This document shows positions 21,757 to 34,445 of a DNA stretch of 64,000 nucleotides, piece after piece. The position numbers were made by a program, and so were the translations under genes. Every line of letters starts with the position of its first letter. The first letter of the stretch is position 1. The notes under the pieces are model-generated. The model ran no database searches, was not told where the DNA came from, and saw only the letters and a list, made by a program, of their open reading frames with translations. The DNA is from Eulemur rufifrons (taxonomy: Eukaryota; Chordata; Mammalia; Primates; Lemuridae). Where the stretch lies: NCBI RefSeq assembly GCF_041146395.1, contig NC_090990.1, positions 46,014,001-46,078,000 on the forward strand, read 5' to 3'.

Positions 21757-24700
21757 GTAAGCAGCTGTTTGGATGCAGAGGGGTGGGGGGCCGGGGTGGC
21801 GGGGGCAGGTCTGGGGCTGGGCAGGGGGCACCAGGACCGTCGCGCCGGCTGGGCCCGGGGCATGTGTCTCGGTGTGTGCCCGTGTCTGCGCGTGTTTCTG
21901 TGTGTGTGCGCGCGTGTGCCCGTAAAGGGGGGGAGAAATACAGCTTTAAGAAAGTAACTTTGTTTCCATGCGGGTGCATTCCTCTTGCACGGCCATTTGT
22001 GTGGGCACATGGCTAATGGCGCCCTCTTATTAATGCGTTAATTAATATCGGGGCGACGGACTGCGGAACAGCGGTGTTTTCGGACGCCTCGCACGTGTTT
22101 CGGCGGGGTTGCAGCCCATGACACGCTGAAATCTGGACTCAGCGTTTCTGCTGCCGAGAGCAGGGTTCCTGTAGTTCCGCGGCGCCCGGGGAGGGGGCCG
22201 CCGACGGAGCCCACCGCGCACCCCGCACGCTCGGGCCAGCTGCAGCCCCGTGTGCGGGGAGCTCTCGGGTGCCTGCGCCCACGGCCCGCTCCCCGGAGCC
22301 AGCGCCGCCGCAGCCCCTCGCCGCCTCCCCAAACTCTTACTTTTGTTTATTGTTTGTCAAGCCTTCGGGGTCCGGCCGCGGGAAGGACGCGGGCCACCGT
22401 CCCAGCCCCAGCCCGGACAGCGCCCCTTGGACGCAGGCAGGCGGCGGCTAGCCCTCGGCGGAGCGGGGCTGCGTAGACGCGCGTCCCCCTGCGCCGGCCG
22501 GGTGGAGCCTGCGTCCTCGCCGCTCGCTGGTGGCCCGCTCGCTTTCCCCGAGTGAAAGTTTCAGGGCCGGGACGAGCCCCCGCCGCGCAGGGCGGCGAGC
22601 GGCGGAGGCCGCGGGCCGCGGGCCGGGGAGCGCCGGGCGGAGTTGGGCTCCCGGCCGCGAGCCCGAGCGGCGGCCCAGGCCGGACGCGGCTCCCCCCGCC
22701 GCCGCCGCCTCCCGCTGCCGCCGCCGCCACCGCGCGACTCCGGCCGCTACGCGTGCAGGACAGGGGCAACTTTTCCCCTCAGACACAACTCGGAGCGTGG
22801 GGCTCTCGCGCCCCACTGCCCCTCCTTTCTGTGCCTCCCCGGTCCATCCCTCCCTTGTCTGCACCACCCCCAGGCAAAATATTGCTACTTCGCCACCCAA
22901 ATCTGGACCCTTTTGAATATATTACTTATTTTCTTTGACTAAAAGGAATCAAGTCCAAGTGATTTTGCGCTAAGGATTTTTTTTTTTTTTTTTTTTACAA
23001 AAAGTGTGAGACTTCACTCTGCTTTGGTACATTGCGATCTGACCATTAATCACTTACATGAAGATATATGTTTCAAATAAAGTGTTTATTCACCACTCCC
23101 TTAAAAAAAGCCTACCACTTCTTGCCTTCATTTAGCAGAAGATAACGGTTTAACCGGAATACTTTCTAGAAGGCTAAAAAGTACCAGTAGTTTTCTCTCT
23201 CCTGTCTAGAGTCTGGATTTATTTCCCACATGACATCCCTTCTTATTGCAATATCTAACAGTAATAATACCGGCTATTTGATCTCAGAAGACTCTTAAAT
23301 GCATCTTTTATGTTGAAATGGTCTGTTTGGGATTTAGGCCTAACATTAATAATGGATAGCAGTTGCTTTTAGTTATTGTAAAAGTTTTTTTTTTTCTCTA
23401 ACAAACTTCCCAAGTTCCTATTTTAGTAACTTGTGGAAGTATGGAATGAAACTTTTCCAACCACTTCTGGCAAGATTCACAATTGCATATGGATAAGATG
23501 CAAAGTGTAAGATAATTTGAATGAATTACGGAATACAGTGAAAATGCTGAGATTCAGAGGCTGAAGTTCTAGCTGGCAGAAGTTTGCAACACATAGAACT
23601 TGTAGATCATACCAGTGTGCTGCAACAGAGGGAAAGGACCCTAACAGATACATTGGTGTCTTCTCAAGTGAGCTCTGAAAAGATAAATTTATATTTTAGG
23701 ATTATACAATAAATGAGGATACCTGCGTATCCATGTAGGCCCAGGGCATAGTCAGGTATTTAACAAAGTTGGCTTCTCTTGATTTAAAAGCTATTATCAC
23801 ATTAAGAAAGTTAATTTTTTTTCTTTTTTTTCCCTCCTGCATAGTTGGCAGTGTTGATTGATGCATTCACTAGGCCTTCTTCTGGAAACACCACTAAGAG
23901 AAATGCTTATTTAGTGTAACAGTTTGTGAAGAAAATGTACAATAAATAGTGAATGAGGGCTCATATATTTTATGAGTTCTTCTTTTAAAAATTGATTTAC
24001 AATTTATTTAACTTGCTGAAATATTTATAATGCTTTAGAGCCAGTTTTAAAAAGAAAAACAGGTAGTTTATTGCTCATTAAAAAAAAGATCTAGGAATAA
24101 CAGCGATAAAAGTGCTCTAAATGAAAGAATAAACTACATTCAACTTGTATGCAATTTTTTAAAACTTTACGAAGAAAATGCTAGACATCTTATTTTAATC
24201 CAGGATAGGCATATCAACCAAATCATGTACTGGCTGTATGATGATATCCCAGCAGAAATTTATAGGTGAACCTTTAAAAGAAGTAATTTCTACAAATATC
24301 AGCATTCAGTGGTTTTTAAACTTGGCTTACTTTCAAACAGGTCAATGTTTTAAGATGCTGATTCAAAGTAATACCACTTTGGAAATAGGTTTTCAGGTTT
24401 GTTTTTATTGGTGGCCTATAACTTTCTCACTGAGCACATATGTGAAATATTCTTTGTTTTCTCTTGAATATTTTGAAATATTACATAGCTTATGGCGACA
24501 TGTTCAGCAACATGATTTATAAGGCTTGCTATCTTTTTTTCTTTTTAACTCATCAGTTATGCTATTCCTGGACATTTCCTATAAGCTAATCATATTCTTT
24601 AGTTCTGATATTCTGGAATATTTTTAATCATGAATTGAGAAAGACATATTAGAAAAAATTAACTAACACTTTAATTGTACATGTGAGTAAAGTTATACAA

Positions 24701-27200
24701 AATATTGTGTACTTTTATTGGCACATTCTTGAAACCTTTGGGGAGTAATATGTTGTAAATACTTTTGATGCAAAATTGGGGACTTAGATTATTCTTACTG
24801 ACTAGTTGACATAGTTGGCTTTGTTTAAGGATTTTTATGATGAGATCTGTGGGCATTTGGTTGGCAGGTAAACAAAATCATTTTGAACATGAATGAATGC
24901 AGTTCGAAGTTTTTTAAGAAGCATATTGGCAGTATCTTTGAACACTTAAAATGCCATATTAGAATGTTTATTTTATATGTGTATTATCATTAATCAAGCT
25001 TTTAAATAAGATAATATTTAAACATAGATGTGAATTATTTGGAGCTAAGTTATCCTTTATATTATAAAATGGAGCTGATACTTTAAAATGAAATCTTCCT
25101 TTTGGTGAAAGCTCACTTTGTAGTTTAAGGTAGACTCCAAGAGTTCTTTGCATAATACCACAAAGCCTTGGTCCCCAGCATGTGCTGTATATATAAGAAA
25201 ATCAGTCCATATGAAGTTCTGTTTGAAACCTAAAATTTATGTATTTTAGAGCATTTCAAGGATGAGCTCAGAATTTAGTAATGTTTAAATGCTCTGTGGT
25301 TTGGCATATACCTTCGCAGATTAACTGTGACTTGCCTCCCGTTTCTCTCTTCTAAAGTATGGGAATAAGAAATATTATCAAACATCAGAAATTAAAAAAA
25401 ATTCTAATGGTTTATGGTAAGGAATAATATAATTCTTGTATTTTTCTCTATTCTCCCTCCACTTAAAGAAAGCACACATGTTATGAAAGCTGACTACTTC
25501 TCTTTTGGATTATTTTATTGAAAAAGGGCAGTTTTCAAAGCTAAACTTGAAACACAGAGCCTGAAATTCGTGCAGAGAGGAAAAAAAGGTCAATTATGGA
25601 AATGATTTATTATGTATTATATTATGATATATTTACTTTTAAAAACTCAGTCATGTAGTATTTAAATGATTGATTATAATTTGTAAAATTTTAATGGACT
25701 TGACTACTAAAATATTTTACCAATTTTACCTGCTCAGTTTACATTTGAACGTTAAAAAATTTAATAATTGCTTTAATAGTAATAACATTTTGGACATTAC
25801 AGTTATTTGTGCCTTGAAACGATATATTTAAGATGGATATAGCACATCAAAACAGAATGCATATTATATTTGTCTATCCTACAGCCTTTAACAAAAAGTC
25901 ATCAAATATCTCTTTGGTTTTCTCATCTTTATTTACTTGAAAGTAAATAATCTATCTTTTGGAGGGGGAGTTGTGTCGCAGAAGTTATGTAACTCGTGTG
26001 GATTAGTTAATCAAAAGTTGGATGTACTCTGAAAGCCTTGTAGGGGTTACTGTTTAATTTATTTTTTATTTTTATATTTCCTAAGAAAATGTCGCACATA
26101 AGAATCAAATATTTTGAGTAAAATAAGCAGAAAAATTTAAATATTTTGAATTCAGTTTTATTTTCACGTTACCTGAATTTTAATAGGCGATCATGAGGGC
26201 TTTCCTGATATCTCATAAACATTGAGTATACCGGGTTCTCTGTTTGCCTGTGCAAAAAAACCCTGAAATATTATTTTTAAAAAGTTAAATAATCTGTTTT
26301 TAGGGATGATTATTACTGAAGGCATTTCACAATCATATCAGTAAATTAAATGTATTCAGTTGCAACAGTGTTGTCACAATGACACATTCTATTTACTATC
26401 TGGCCTGTATGCTTTTCTTTATTTTTTTCCTTTTTTTCCCTTTTTGTTTCATTCCCATAGTATCGACAATTATGTTTTGGACATAGGTTTTTTTTTTTTA
26501 GTCTAATATCAAATTCATCCCTTCTTTTGTATATAGATCTGCCAAATATGTCTAAATTTCTGACTAAAAAAATTACATGTATCTATAACATTTAAAGGAA
26601 GAATAAAGATATTATCAAAATGAATAAGAAACAGATCAGAGTCTACATGCAATATTTTTAGAGGGAAAGTCTTTGTTTTCATTGATTGAGGAGACGATTT
26701 TTGCTCCTAGACTTCCATAAACATTGACTGGCATCTAAATGTTTAGGATTTGCCAATCTGGCGGCCGGGCCCTGGCTGTACTACAAATGGTGAGGTCAAG
26801 GCTGGGACAAAATTAGATATGCCTTCCTTGAAATAGGGTTAAGATTATATATTGTTATAAGCATTCAGATAAACTTCACTTGCTATCTAAAGGATTAAGG
26901 AACTAGGCCTGACAATAGAAGCTGGTGCACTTTGGTGAACACATCAAAACATTTTCTAAATTTTTAGAAATTTTTTTTTCTTTCAGATCATGAGAAATGA
27001 TGCCTATAGTTTTCTCTCCCACTGTCCCCCCACCCCACCACCACTTCCTGTAGGGTTCCTGTGCGTGATTTCAGTAACATAATGCTTGAATCAAATTTCA
27101 AGGGAAATGAGAATTTTTTTTTTAAGATACCCATCTAAAGAAAAGTTGCTTCCTTTTGTTTCCATCATATTCACGTTTTATTTTTTATTCATTTCCCTAG
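21757..27200 (+). other. NFIA: NFIA intron 1
   Basis: Complete 5444-base intron, GTAAGC to CCCTAG, phase 0. The first 1 kb is CpG island. It includes an AT-rich inverted homeodomain-like motif at 22029-22046. From about 22830 it becomes AT-rich with no recognisable Alu, L1, L2 or MIR; only T-runs (for example 22979-22996) and unclassified sequence are seen. A cryptic acceptor-like TTTCTTTCAG at 26977-26986 lies 214 bases before exon 2. Confidence 0.9.
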
Positions 27201-27842
<642 letters not shown>

Positions 27843-28070
27843 TAAAGGCCAGTGTGGTTTCAAAGATAAACCCAAGTCAGAATAGCCTGAAGCCCGTGTG
27901 TATGAGGTGCCACCTTCTTTCAGGTGGAAAAGCATAGCTTTGAGAGAATTCTCAGGAAGTACAGTGCTTTTGGTAAGTAGTATTTTCAGAGGCGTTCGTA
28001 ATCAGATATGTGATATGTTTAAATCACATTTTTTGATGAGGGCTGAGAGAAGCCTCATGAAAACCTTTGT

Positions 28071-28076
28071 AATAAA
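28071..28076 (+). terminator. candidate intronic poly(A) signal
   Basis: AATAAA lies 339 bases after exon 2 and is followed by GTGTATTTT. If exon 2 were extended and cleaved here, the product would be residues 1-186 plus 37 intron-encoded residues (stop at 27843-27845), in effect a DNA-binding domain alone. The downstream element is weak, so usage is uncertain. Confidence 0.25.
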
Positions 28077-31000
28077 GAGTGTATTTTAACTGGCAAGTGA
28101 TTTGGTTAAAAAGCATTTAGTTTGGTATTGAGGCAATATTTTTAGTTGCTTTTCTGCTGGGAGTGTTTTTAATCTACTGGGGCCTCTTGAACTCCTTCCC
28201 AATTAAGAAGTTGGAGGTAAGATTACTATCAAATTGCTGATCATTTATGAAGGAAAAATAATCACATTAATATACAGATTTAGTAGCTTTGTATTTAGGA
28301 ATTCTTAGTGTTGTCTCAGATAGCTAAGGGAAACCAACCAACTCTTTAAGTAATTGATGGAGAGGTTAATATTAAAAGTAACCGACCTGTATAGTGCATG
28401 AACACATAGAGAAATCGCTATTGATAATTGATGTAGTGAGTTGCTTTATTATAAAAATTTTTAATTGTTTCTTCAAGGTGTGTTTTATCTGTACATGGTT
28501 CAGTATTTAGAATAGCATTCAGGATAAAATTATCGAGGACTGGATAAAATAATGCACTTTTACTTTGTTCCTTTCGTCTTGCTTTAGACAAAAGGCTCAT
28601 TGTGTTATGTGAAAGCTCAGGTCTTGTGTAACTTGTTGACTTTTTATATGTACATATCGGTCTTGCTAGATTACCTTCATGGCAGTTACTTGAGCCAGAT
28701 GGAAGAAAGAAGGTTGTGGAATCCTACTAGTAGGTTGTTTTGGGGTTTATATGTTTATGTATTTTTTCCACAAAGGAGAGGGATGTTACCTGTCAAATAA
28801 ACACTGCACTGTTTTAAAAAACATTTTTAGAATTAATTTAAAGAAGTCAGCTGGTAGCCTATTTTATATTGTTTTTCTCAGTATATGTTTTAGAAAGAGA
28901 ACTTTTGTTATTTATCTGCCATTACATAAGAAACTGGAGAAATTAACTTTGCAAGCATGTCACATCATCATTTGCATTCTGTTGGCAGATGAGTATTTTA
29001 GAGGATGTAATCTATGTTTCAGATATTTGGGTTTTTGAAAATATATAGTTAATTATAATAATTGCCTGTTGCTTTAGCTTTGGGTAGCAAAAATGAAAAG
29101 GTAGCACCTGTCAAATGACCTCTAAACAGGAACAACTAGCCCTTCCTTAACCTATTTTTAACCCTATTGTTAATTTGTTTTGTCTATTGAAAAAGCAAAG
29201 TTAAAAATTTTCTTAATCTATTTGCATGTGTAAGTTCTGCAAGGTGCAAAAAAAAGTATGCGTGTTACAAGTGTTTTTAAGGAGCACTCTTTGCAATCTT
29301 GCGTTTCTCTTTTAGATATTTTAAAAAATATAATTGATAAATTATAACGAATAATTTATCAGCATAGAAACTTGAGGGTGCCAACAGATAATGCAGATCA
29401 TGAAGTGTGCTTCCTTACGAGATAACATCAAAATGAAATAGCTGTGCAGTTTTTATCAGCATAAGCAATATATCCATTCTAAGTTTTTATTTAAACGTTT
29501 CCCTTAGATTTAAAGAAATGCAACCTTTGTAGCTATTCCCATTACATGTATTTTCTTTCGTTGTTTTTGGTTTGTTACTATGCTATTGCTTCCAATCCTT
29601 GAGCTAACACAGTTGTTGTTTGTTGCAATACCTGAAGGGTTTATGTTGGTAAAATGACATTTAGAAGGTTGCTTAGGGAGTCAGCATCCTTATTGCTTAT
29701 GAAAGATTTATGGACAGCAACATGGATCAGACTACCTTTCGGTTTGGTTTTCCTGATGTATCCCAGAATCCTTTGTTGTGCCTGAATACCAGCCAAGTGT
29801 TTGGCCATTGGTTTTCACAGGACTGCAATAATGGCTACTTTTCTGTGCGCGAAACAGGAAGATTGTAAATGAAAATATTAAAGGCTTTTTTTCTGAAAAT
29901 ATTTCAAATTTGATTTAAGAGATTTAGAGACCTGTTATTTGTGGAAGGGAAGCTGCCAATACAAATATGAGGTAGATCGGTCAACTTACATACAACTGAT
30001 TTGACAAGCATCTGTTATAATACTGAAGATTTGTAAACACTAAACAATGTTTTTACCTCCTTAAAAGTTTTGAGAACTTGCCAGTATTGGCAGGAGGCAG
30101 AGACTCTGAAACGTGCTTCAAGATACTTGCCAAAACCATTGTGGCCTTTTCACCTATAATATGTTTTTTCTCTCTCTTTCTTTTAAAATGTTGTATTTTT
30201 TTTTCTTCCAAAATGCCTTTTTTCCCCCTAGATGGCCACAGAAATTAGATCTTCTTTTCCTTCTAAAAATGTGTATAACTCTTGCTTCATGCATAGGCCT
30301 TTTCTTTGGTAGGAAGTTGAAACCTTAGAATATATATGTAAATACTGGAAGCAAATGCAGAATCAATCGTTTTTTAAAAGCAGAGGTGATTCATTTTAAG
30401 ACTTATTGGGATGCTAAAATATAATACATACACTACATTCTAATTTTTTTCCTCTAAATCCAGTGGCATTAGAACTGTGTGAATTTTGTGGCTGATAAAC
30501 AGTAACAAGTATAATTGGAGTGATTCTATAAGCCTGAGAATTTCATTTGTTAAAAGTATAAAAGAACAAAACCATTTTATGCCCTTGATTTGGTCTCTAT
30601 TTGAGTAGCCCTTCCCATGTATCCTATGACAACTTGGAGATATTATGGTATTGTGGCAAATGCTTTTCTTTGTGGGTGTGTAACAGTAAAGCTAATTTAT
30701 GACCAGTCTTTACCAGATGATCTGTATCAGAATCTACAATATACCCGGCACGTGGCAAGGTCACAATTTAAGTTGTTAAGGTCATAACCTTAGCCACCAG
30801 GCATTTGACCTTTTAGATAAAGTTAACCTTTGTTCATTAGTAGGCACTCAACCGAGAACTTTCTGCAGAGTTTTTTTTTTTTTTTTTTAAACTGCTTCTG
30901 TATAACTTCTGGTAATGTAATCAGATTCCAGAAAGATTCTCAGTCAAGTTAGTTAAATTTTGTAAGAGGTTAGACTTTTTAAGGGCTCATTTTTTGGATA

Positions 31001-32612
31001 GGGGTAGGTTGCTGTAGTTAGGGAATAGAATGACAGTGTCACAATTTATATTTGATAGTTACTACCTGCCATGGAGTAGACTGAAAGCTCTGGGGCAGCT
31101 GTGTGAAGACATTTAAATACTAAAATTAAACAAATGAATTTATGTTAAATTCAACTACTTTTTCAAACGATATTAGGTCCAAAAGCTAAATCGCAATGAG
31201 CCACCTTCACTTTTGCAGATGAGGAATTTTCTGAGATTGGAAGTATTTTTAGTGGTCTTAAAATTCACTTTGAAAGACTGATAAGTGATCAAAATTTGTC
31301 AGGTAATTGCTGTAATTGTTAATTAGCCAGTGACAAAGCGAGCTGTTATTGCCCTAATGGCAGTGTGAGCATTTACTAGTTTTGCAGAAAGTGAGCACTT
31401 TTGCACAGTAATCTTTTGGTACAATAGTTACTGATTGCTTTCATGACACCCCACTATGACGTTTACTTAATTTTGCTTGGACCAGGAATAGCAAAACTCC
31501 CGACACTCACTGAAAGAGCTATTTCAGTGTCTTGGAAGCTTGGTTCCTGTCCTGTAAACCTGTACAGCAGTATTACTGATTACCACATTACTTGTACCAT
31601 ATTGTTCACTTAATTATGCTGTCGTGAATGCTCATTTTAAATTATTTAGATTACTGCTAGTTTTGCTCTGATATGCTCCATTTTATTGTGTTTCAACCAA
31701 AAGAGAGCTACTCCCATTCAGGTGCATTTTAGTTTTATTTTGGCTTTGTGATTGCCATTCCTTCATATAGTAATAGAGAAAGCCGTGATATGCAGATAGA
31801 CCAGATGGTCATGTTGACAGATTGAGAATTCACTTCCTACTGCTTCAGAGCAGGTGTAAGATTAGGAGTGTGTGTGTATGAGTATGAGTGCGTGTGTACT
31901 TCGTGTGCATGTGTGTGCACATCCAGGCTGCACACAGAGTGCTGTTTGAGCAATGGGAATGGTTCCTTTTTTTAAAAGCTAGTATTTTAAAATACAGTAT
32001 GACTGTATCTATAAGGTTATCACTGCATATAGAATAATTATTGTAAAAATTTAAAAATGAATCATGTCAGATTGCTACAGTTTATAATCTTATGCCAAAT
32101 TAATTATGATAATTTCTTAATTTTTAGGTACCTTACTGCATTAGTTTGCAGCAGTATTGCCACATTACCTGTACCATATATTTCATATCTAAAATACATT
32201 TAATATATTCTCTTAGCAGGTGTGTGTGTATGTGTGTTTATGTTCAAGTGTAGGACTATACATTATGTGATTAAACTTCTTCAGTACTATAATAAGCTCC
32301 CTTGTAGAAAGTTATTCACTTAGTTCAGTGATTTGCAATAATAAAATGTGTTTGGAAAAATAAGGAGTAAGACTAATATGCAATGATAGTTAAAATTAAA
32401 AGAGTAAGTATCACTCTATCTCAAATTCTAACTCTAACCTTAAACTAAAATCAAGGTAGATTTTGTGGCGATCCATCTACTGTAAATTATTGGTATATGC
32501 ACACATTTTTAGAATTTTTTATCTTTTCAAAGGAGATAGCACTATCAATCAACAAACTTGAGGTAAATATGGCTTTTATATCATTGAGTGTTTTCTGTGT
32601 AACTTGAGGACA

Positions 32613-32666
32613 GTAACAATATCCTTTATCTAGAATGTAGTAACAAAATCCTTTCTCTAGAATGTA
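32613..32666 (+). repeat. 27-base tandem duplication
   Basis: GTAACAATATCCTTTATCTA... (32613-32639) repeats with two changes at 32640-32666. Confidence 0.85.
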
Positions 32667-34168
32667 GTGAAAAAGATGGAAGTTCAGAAGGCATATAGGA
32701 ATAGGGAGAAATAGTTGTTGTGGAATAAAAATTTGAATGGGAGTCAGTTCATTTATGGCTAAGAGGTTATGTTGGTAAGAAAATTTCCCAATGCTGCTGG
32801 CTTGGATTTGCCTTGTCTTCTTTTCCAACCAGTGATGAATAGCATTAATTTAAACGTATTTAAGGCCAGTGTGGGAGAAACCGCAGTCTTTGTTGTGGTC
32901 ACTGCTGTACACAGTAGGACTGGGTGTTTCACTTGGTTAAGGCCTCAAGCTGCTTCCAGAGGACACAGAACAGCCTGCCGGGTTTTTAAATCTTGCACAG
33001 AAGCAGCAACAATTCTAATTGCTCACAAATGTCAATATAGATTATTAAAAACAATTTTGAGAGTTAGAATGAGAAGAAAAAACACAAAATACAGATTGAG
33101 TTTAGTGAATGGGCTAAACACTGATTTATTAGCATTTCAGCAATAATTTTCCCATGGTTATTTAGAGGTTAGAGCTTGCTTTTTAAATATATTATAAATT
33201 GTAAATCCTTAAAGGATGGGTAGGGGAAGGAAGAAGTCAGGTGAAGGAGGAAGAGAATGAATGAAGTCTGGCATGCTTTGCTAGGAGAAACATGAAACTG
33301 TGAACTTAATCACACATGGAGATGCTCTATAAGTGTTTTGGTTTAAGTAATGATTATAAAGGGATCTTGGGCAGTAAGATATCAAGTGGAGAATTTTATA
33401 ATCTATCTTCCCACAATTTTTTTGCATAGCTTGTTTCAGACTAAGACACTATTTGGGGCTTTGGGAGTTTTTATTGAAGTTTTTAGAAAAAAAAGTTTCA
33501 CAAAAATTCTTTTTAAGGGTTTAGGAGCCCAGTCCGAGACATTGTGGTACACATAAGCTCAGAAAAAGGGGTTATGGAGATGTTTATAATTTCTACTATT
33601 TTGCTTTTTAAGGTGGCAACTTTTTGGCTTTCTCCCACTAAGACAACTCTAAGATACACATTATTGATCCAAACTTTGGTGTCCCTAAACTTAACAGAAT
33701 TCTGTAGTTGCTGCTTAGACAGAAACTACTTTTTCCTCTAAGTTTTCCCTCAGATATTAGAAAGCAATATCTTATGTTTTGTTATGATAATGCCAGAGTG
33801 TAAAAGCATATTTTATCTAATGGAATTAGTCCTCCCCTTAATGTTCTAGTTAAATAAACATGTCTTATGAGGCGAAGAATTAAGTCCAACAAATGACAAA
33901 TTGCAGCAATTCTGTATCAGAAGATATTTTTGCTGTTCTGTTTGTAAAACAAGCTAAATAAGATAAAACTGAGAGAAAGAAGTTTATTTGTGTTATATAT
34001 TTTGGTAAATCTTAGTCTTCTTTAAAATGTCAAACCCAGAAATGATTAGTATGATCATAATAACTGGAGATTGAAGTGGAATCACTTTAATGTTCTTTGG
34101 GAACTTTAAACTTACTTCTCTTCATGTCTTTCAAATACTTTCCTAGTGGTAGATATTTTGGACCTAGA

Positions 34169-34325
34169 TCAATGGAGAGGAGACAAAAGGAGAAGGAAGG
34201 AAGAAAGGAAGAAAGAAAGGAAGGAAGAGAAATAACTTTTATTGAATGTCTGTTCTGCAGCAGGCACTTTACTAAGTTTTGCCATATATTGTAGCTTGCC
34301 TACCCTCCTTTCCCTCTTTCCTTCC
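34169..34325. repeat. (GGAA)n-like and (TTCC)n tracts bracketing MIR sequence
   Basis: Purine GGAA/GAAA-type repeats at about 34175-34228 and pyrimidine CTTTCC/TTCC repeats at about 34305-34331 flank AT-rich sequence with a MIR-like start. The two tracts are reverse complements in composition. Confidence 0.7.
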
Positions 34326-34445
34326 TTCCTTACATCCACTCATAGCAGTATTATGAATAAGTTATACACTGTTCATTTGAACGCATGAGGACAGAGTCTC
34401 AGAGTGGCCATGTTACTTGTGCAGATCAAGATTCAGTGTTGGGGT
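34229..34445 (-). repeat. MIR SINE interrupted by TTCC tract
   Basis: AACTTTTATTGAATGTCTGT, CAGGCACTTTACTAAG, then ACGCATGAGGACAGAGTCTC: reversed MIR with low-complexity expansion inside. Confidence 0.5.

Larger units (their letters stand above)
20755..22790. promoter_or_regulatory. main NFIA CpG island
   Basis: About 2 kb of dense CpG DNA surrounding exon 1, densest at 21120-21430 and 22070-22760. It includes GAGC-type tandem runs (about 21164-21232), a 16-base C run (21302-21317), short CGG repeats (21317-21333) and further CCG runs in early intron 1 (about 22690-22735). Several long Arg/Pro/Ala-rich open frames cross it on both strands; these arise because stop codons are rare in such GC-rich sequence and show no protein-like character. 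Expected role: unmethylated promoter of a developmentally regulated gene. Confidence 0.85.

Noticed and set aside
22347..22938. several 100-150 codon ORFs on both strands in early intron 1
   Set aside because: Overlapping frames on both strands with Ala/Gly/Pro/Arg bias, typical of CpG-island shadows.
26748..26762. GCCAATCTGGCGGCC as an NFI site
   Set aside because: The half-sites face the wrong way (GCCAA then TGGC), so it is not the TTGGC(N5)GCCAA arrangement.
26977..27200. strong upstream acceptor suggesting a longer exon 2
   Set aside because: The exon 2 frame meets TAG immediately before 27201, so an extended exon could not be read in frame with upstream coding sequence.
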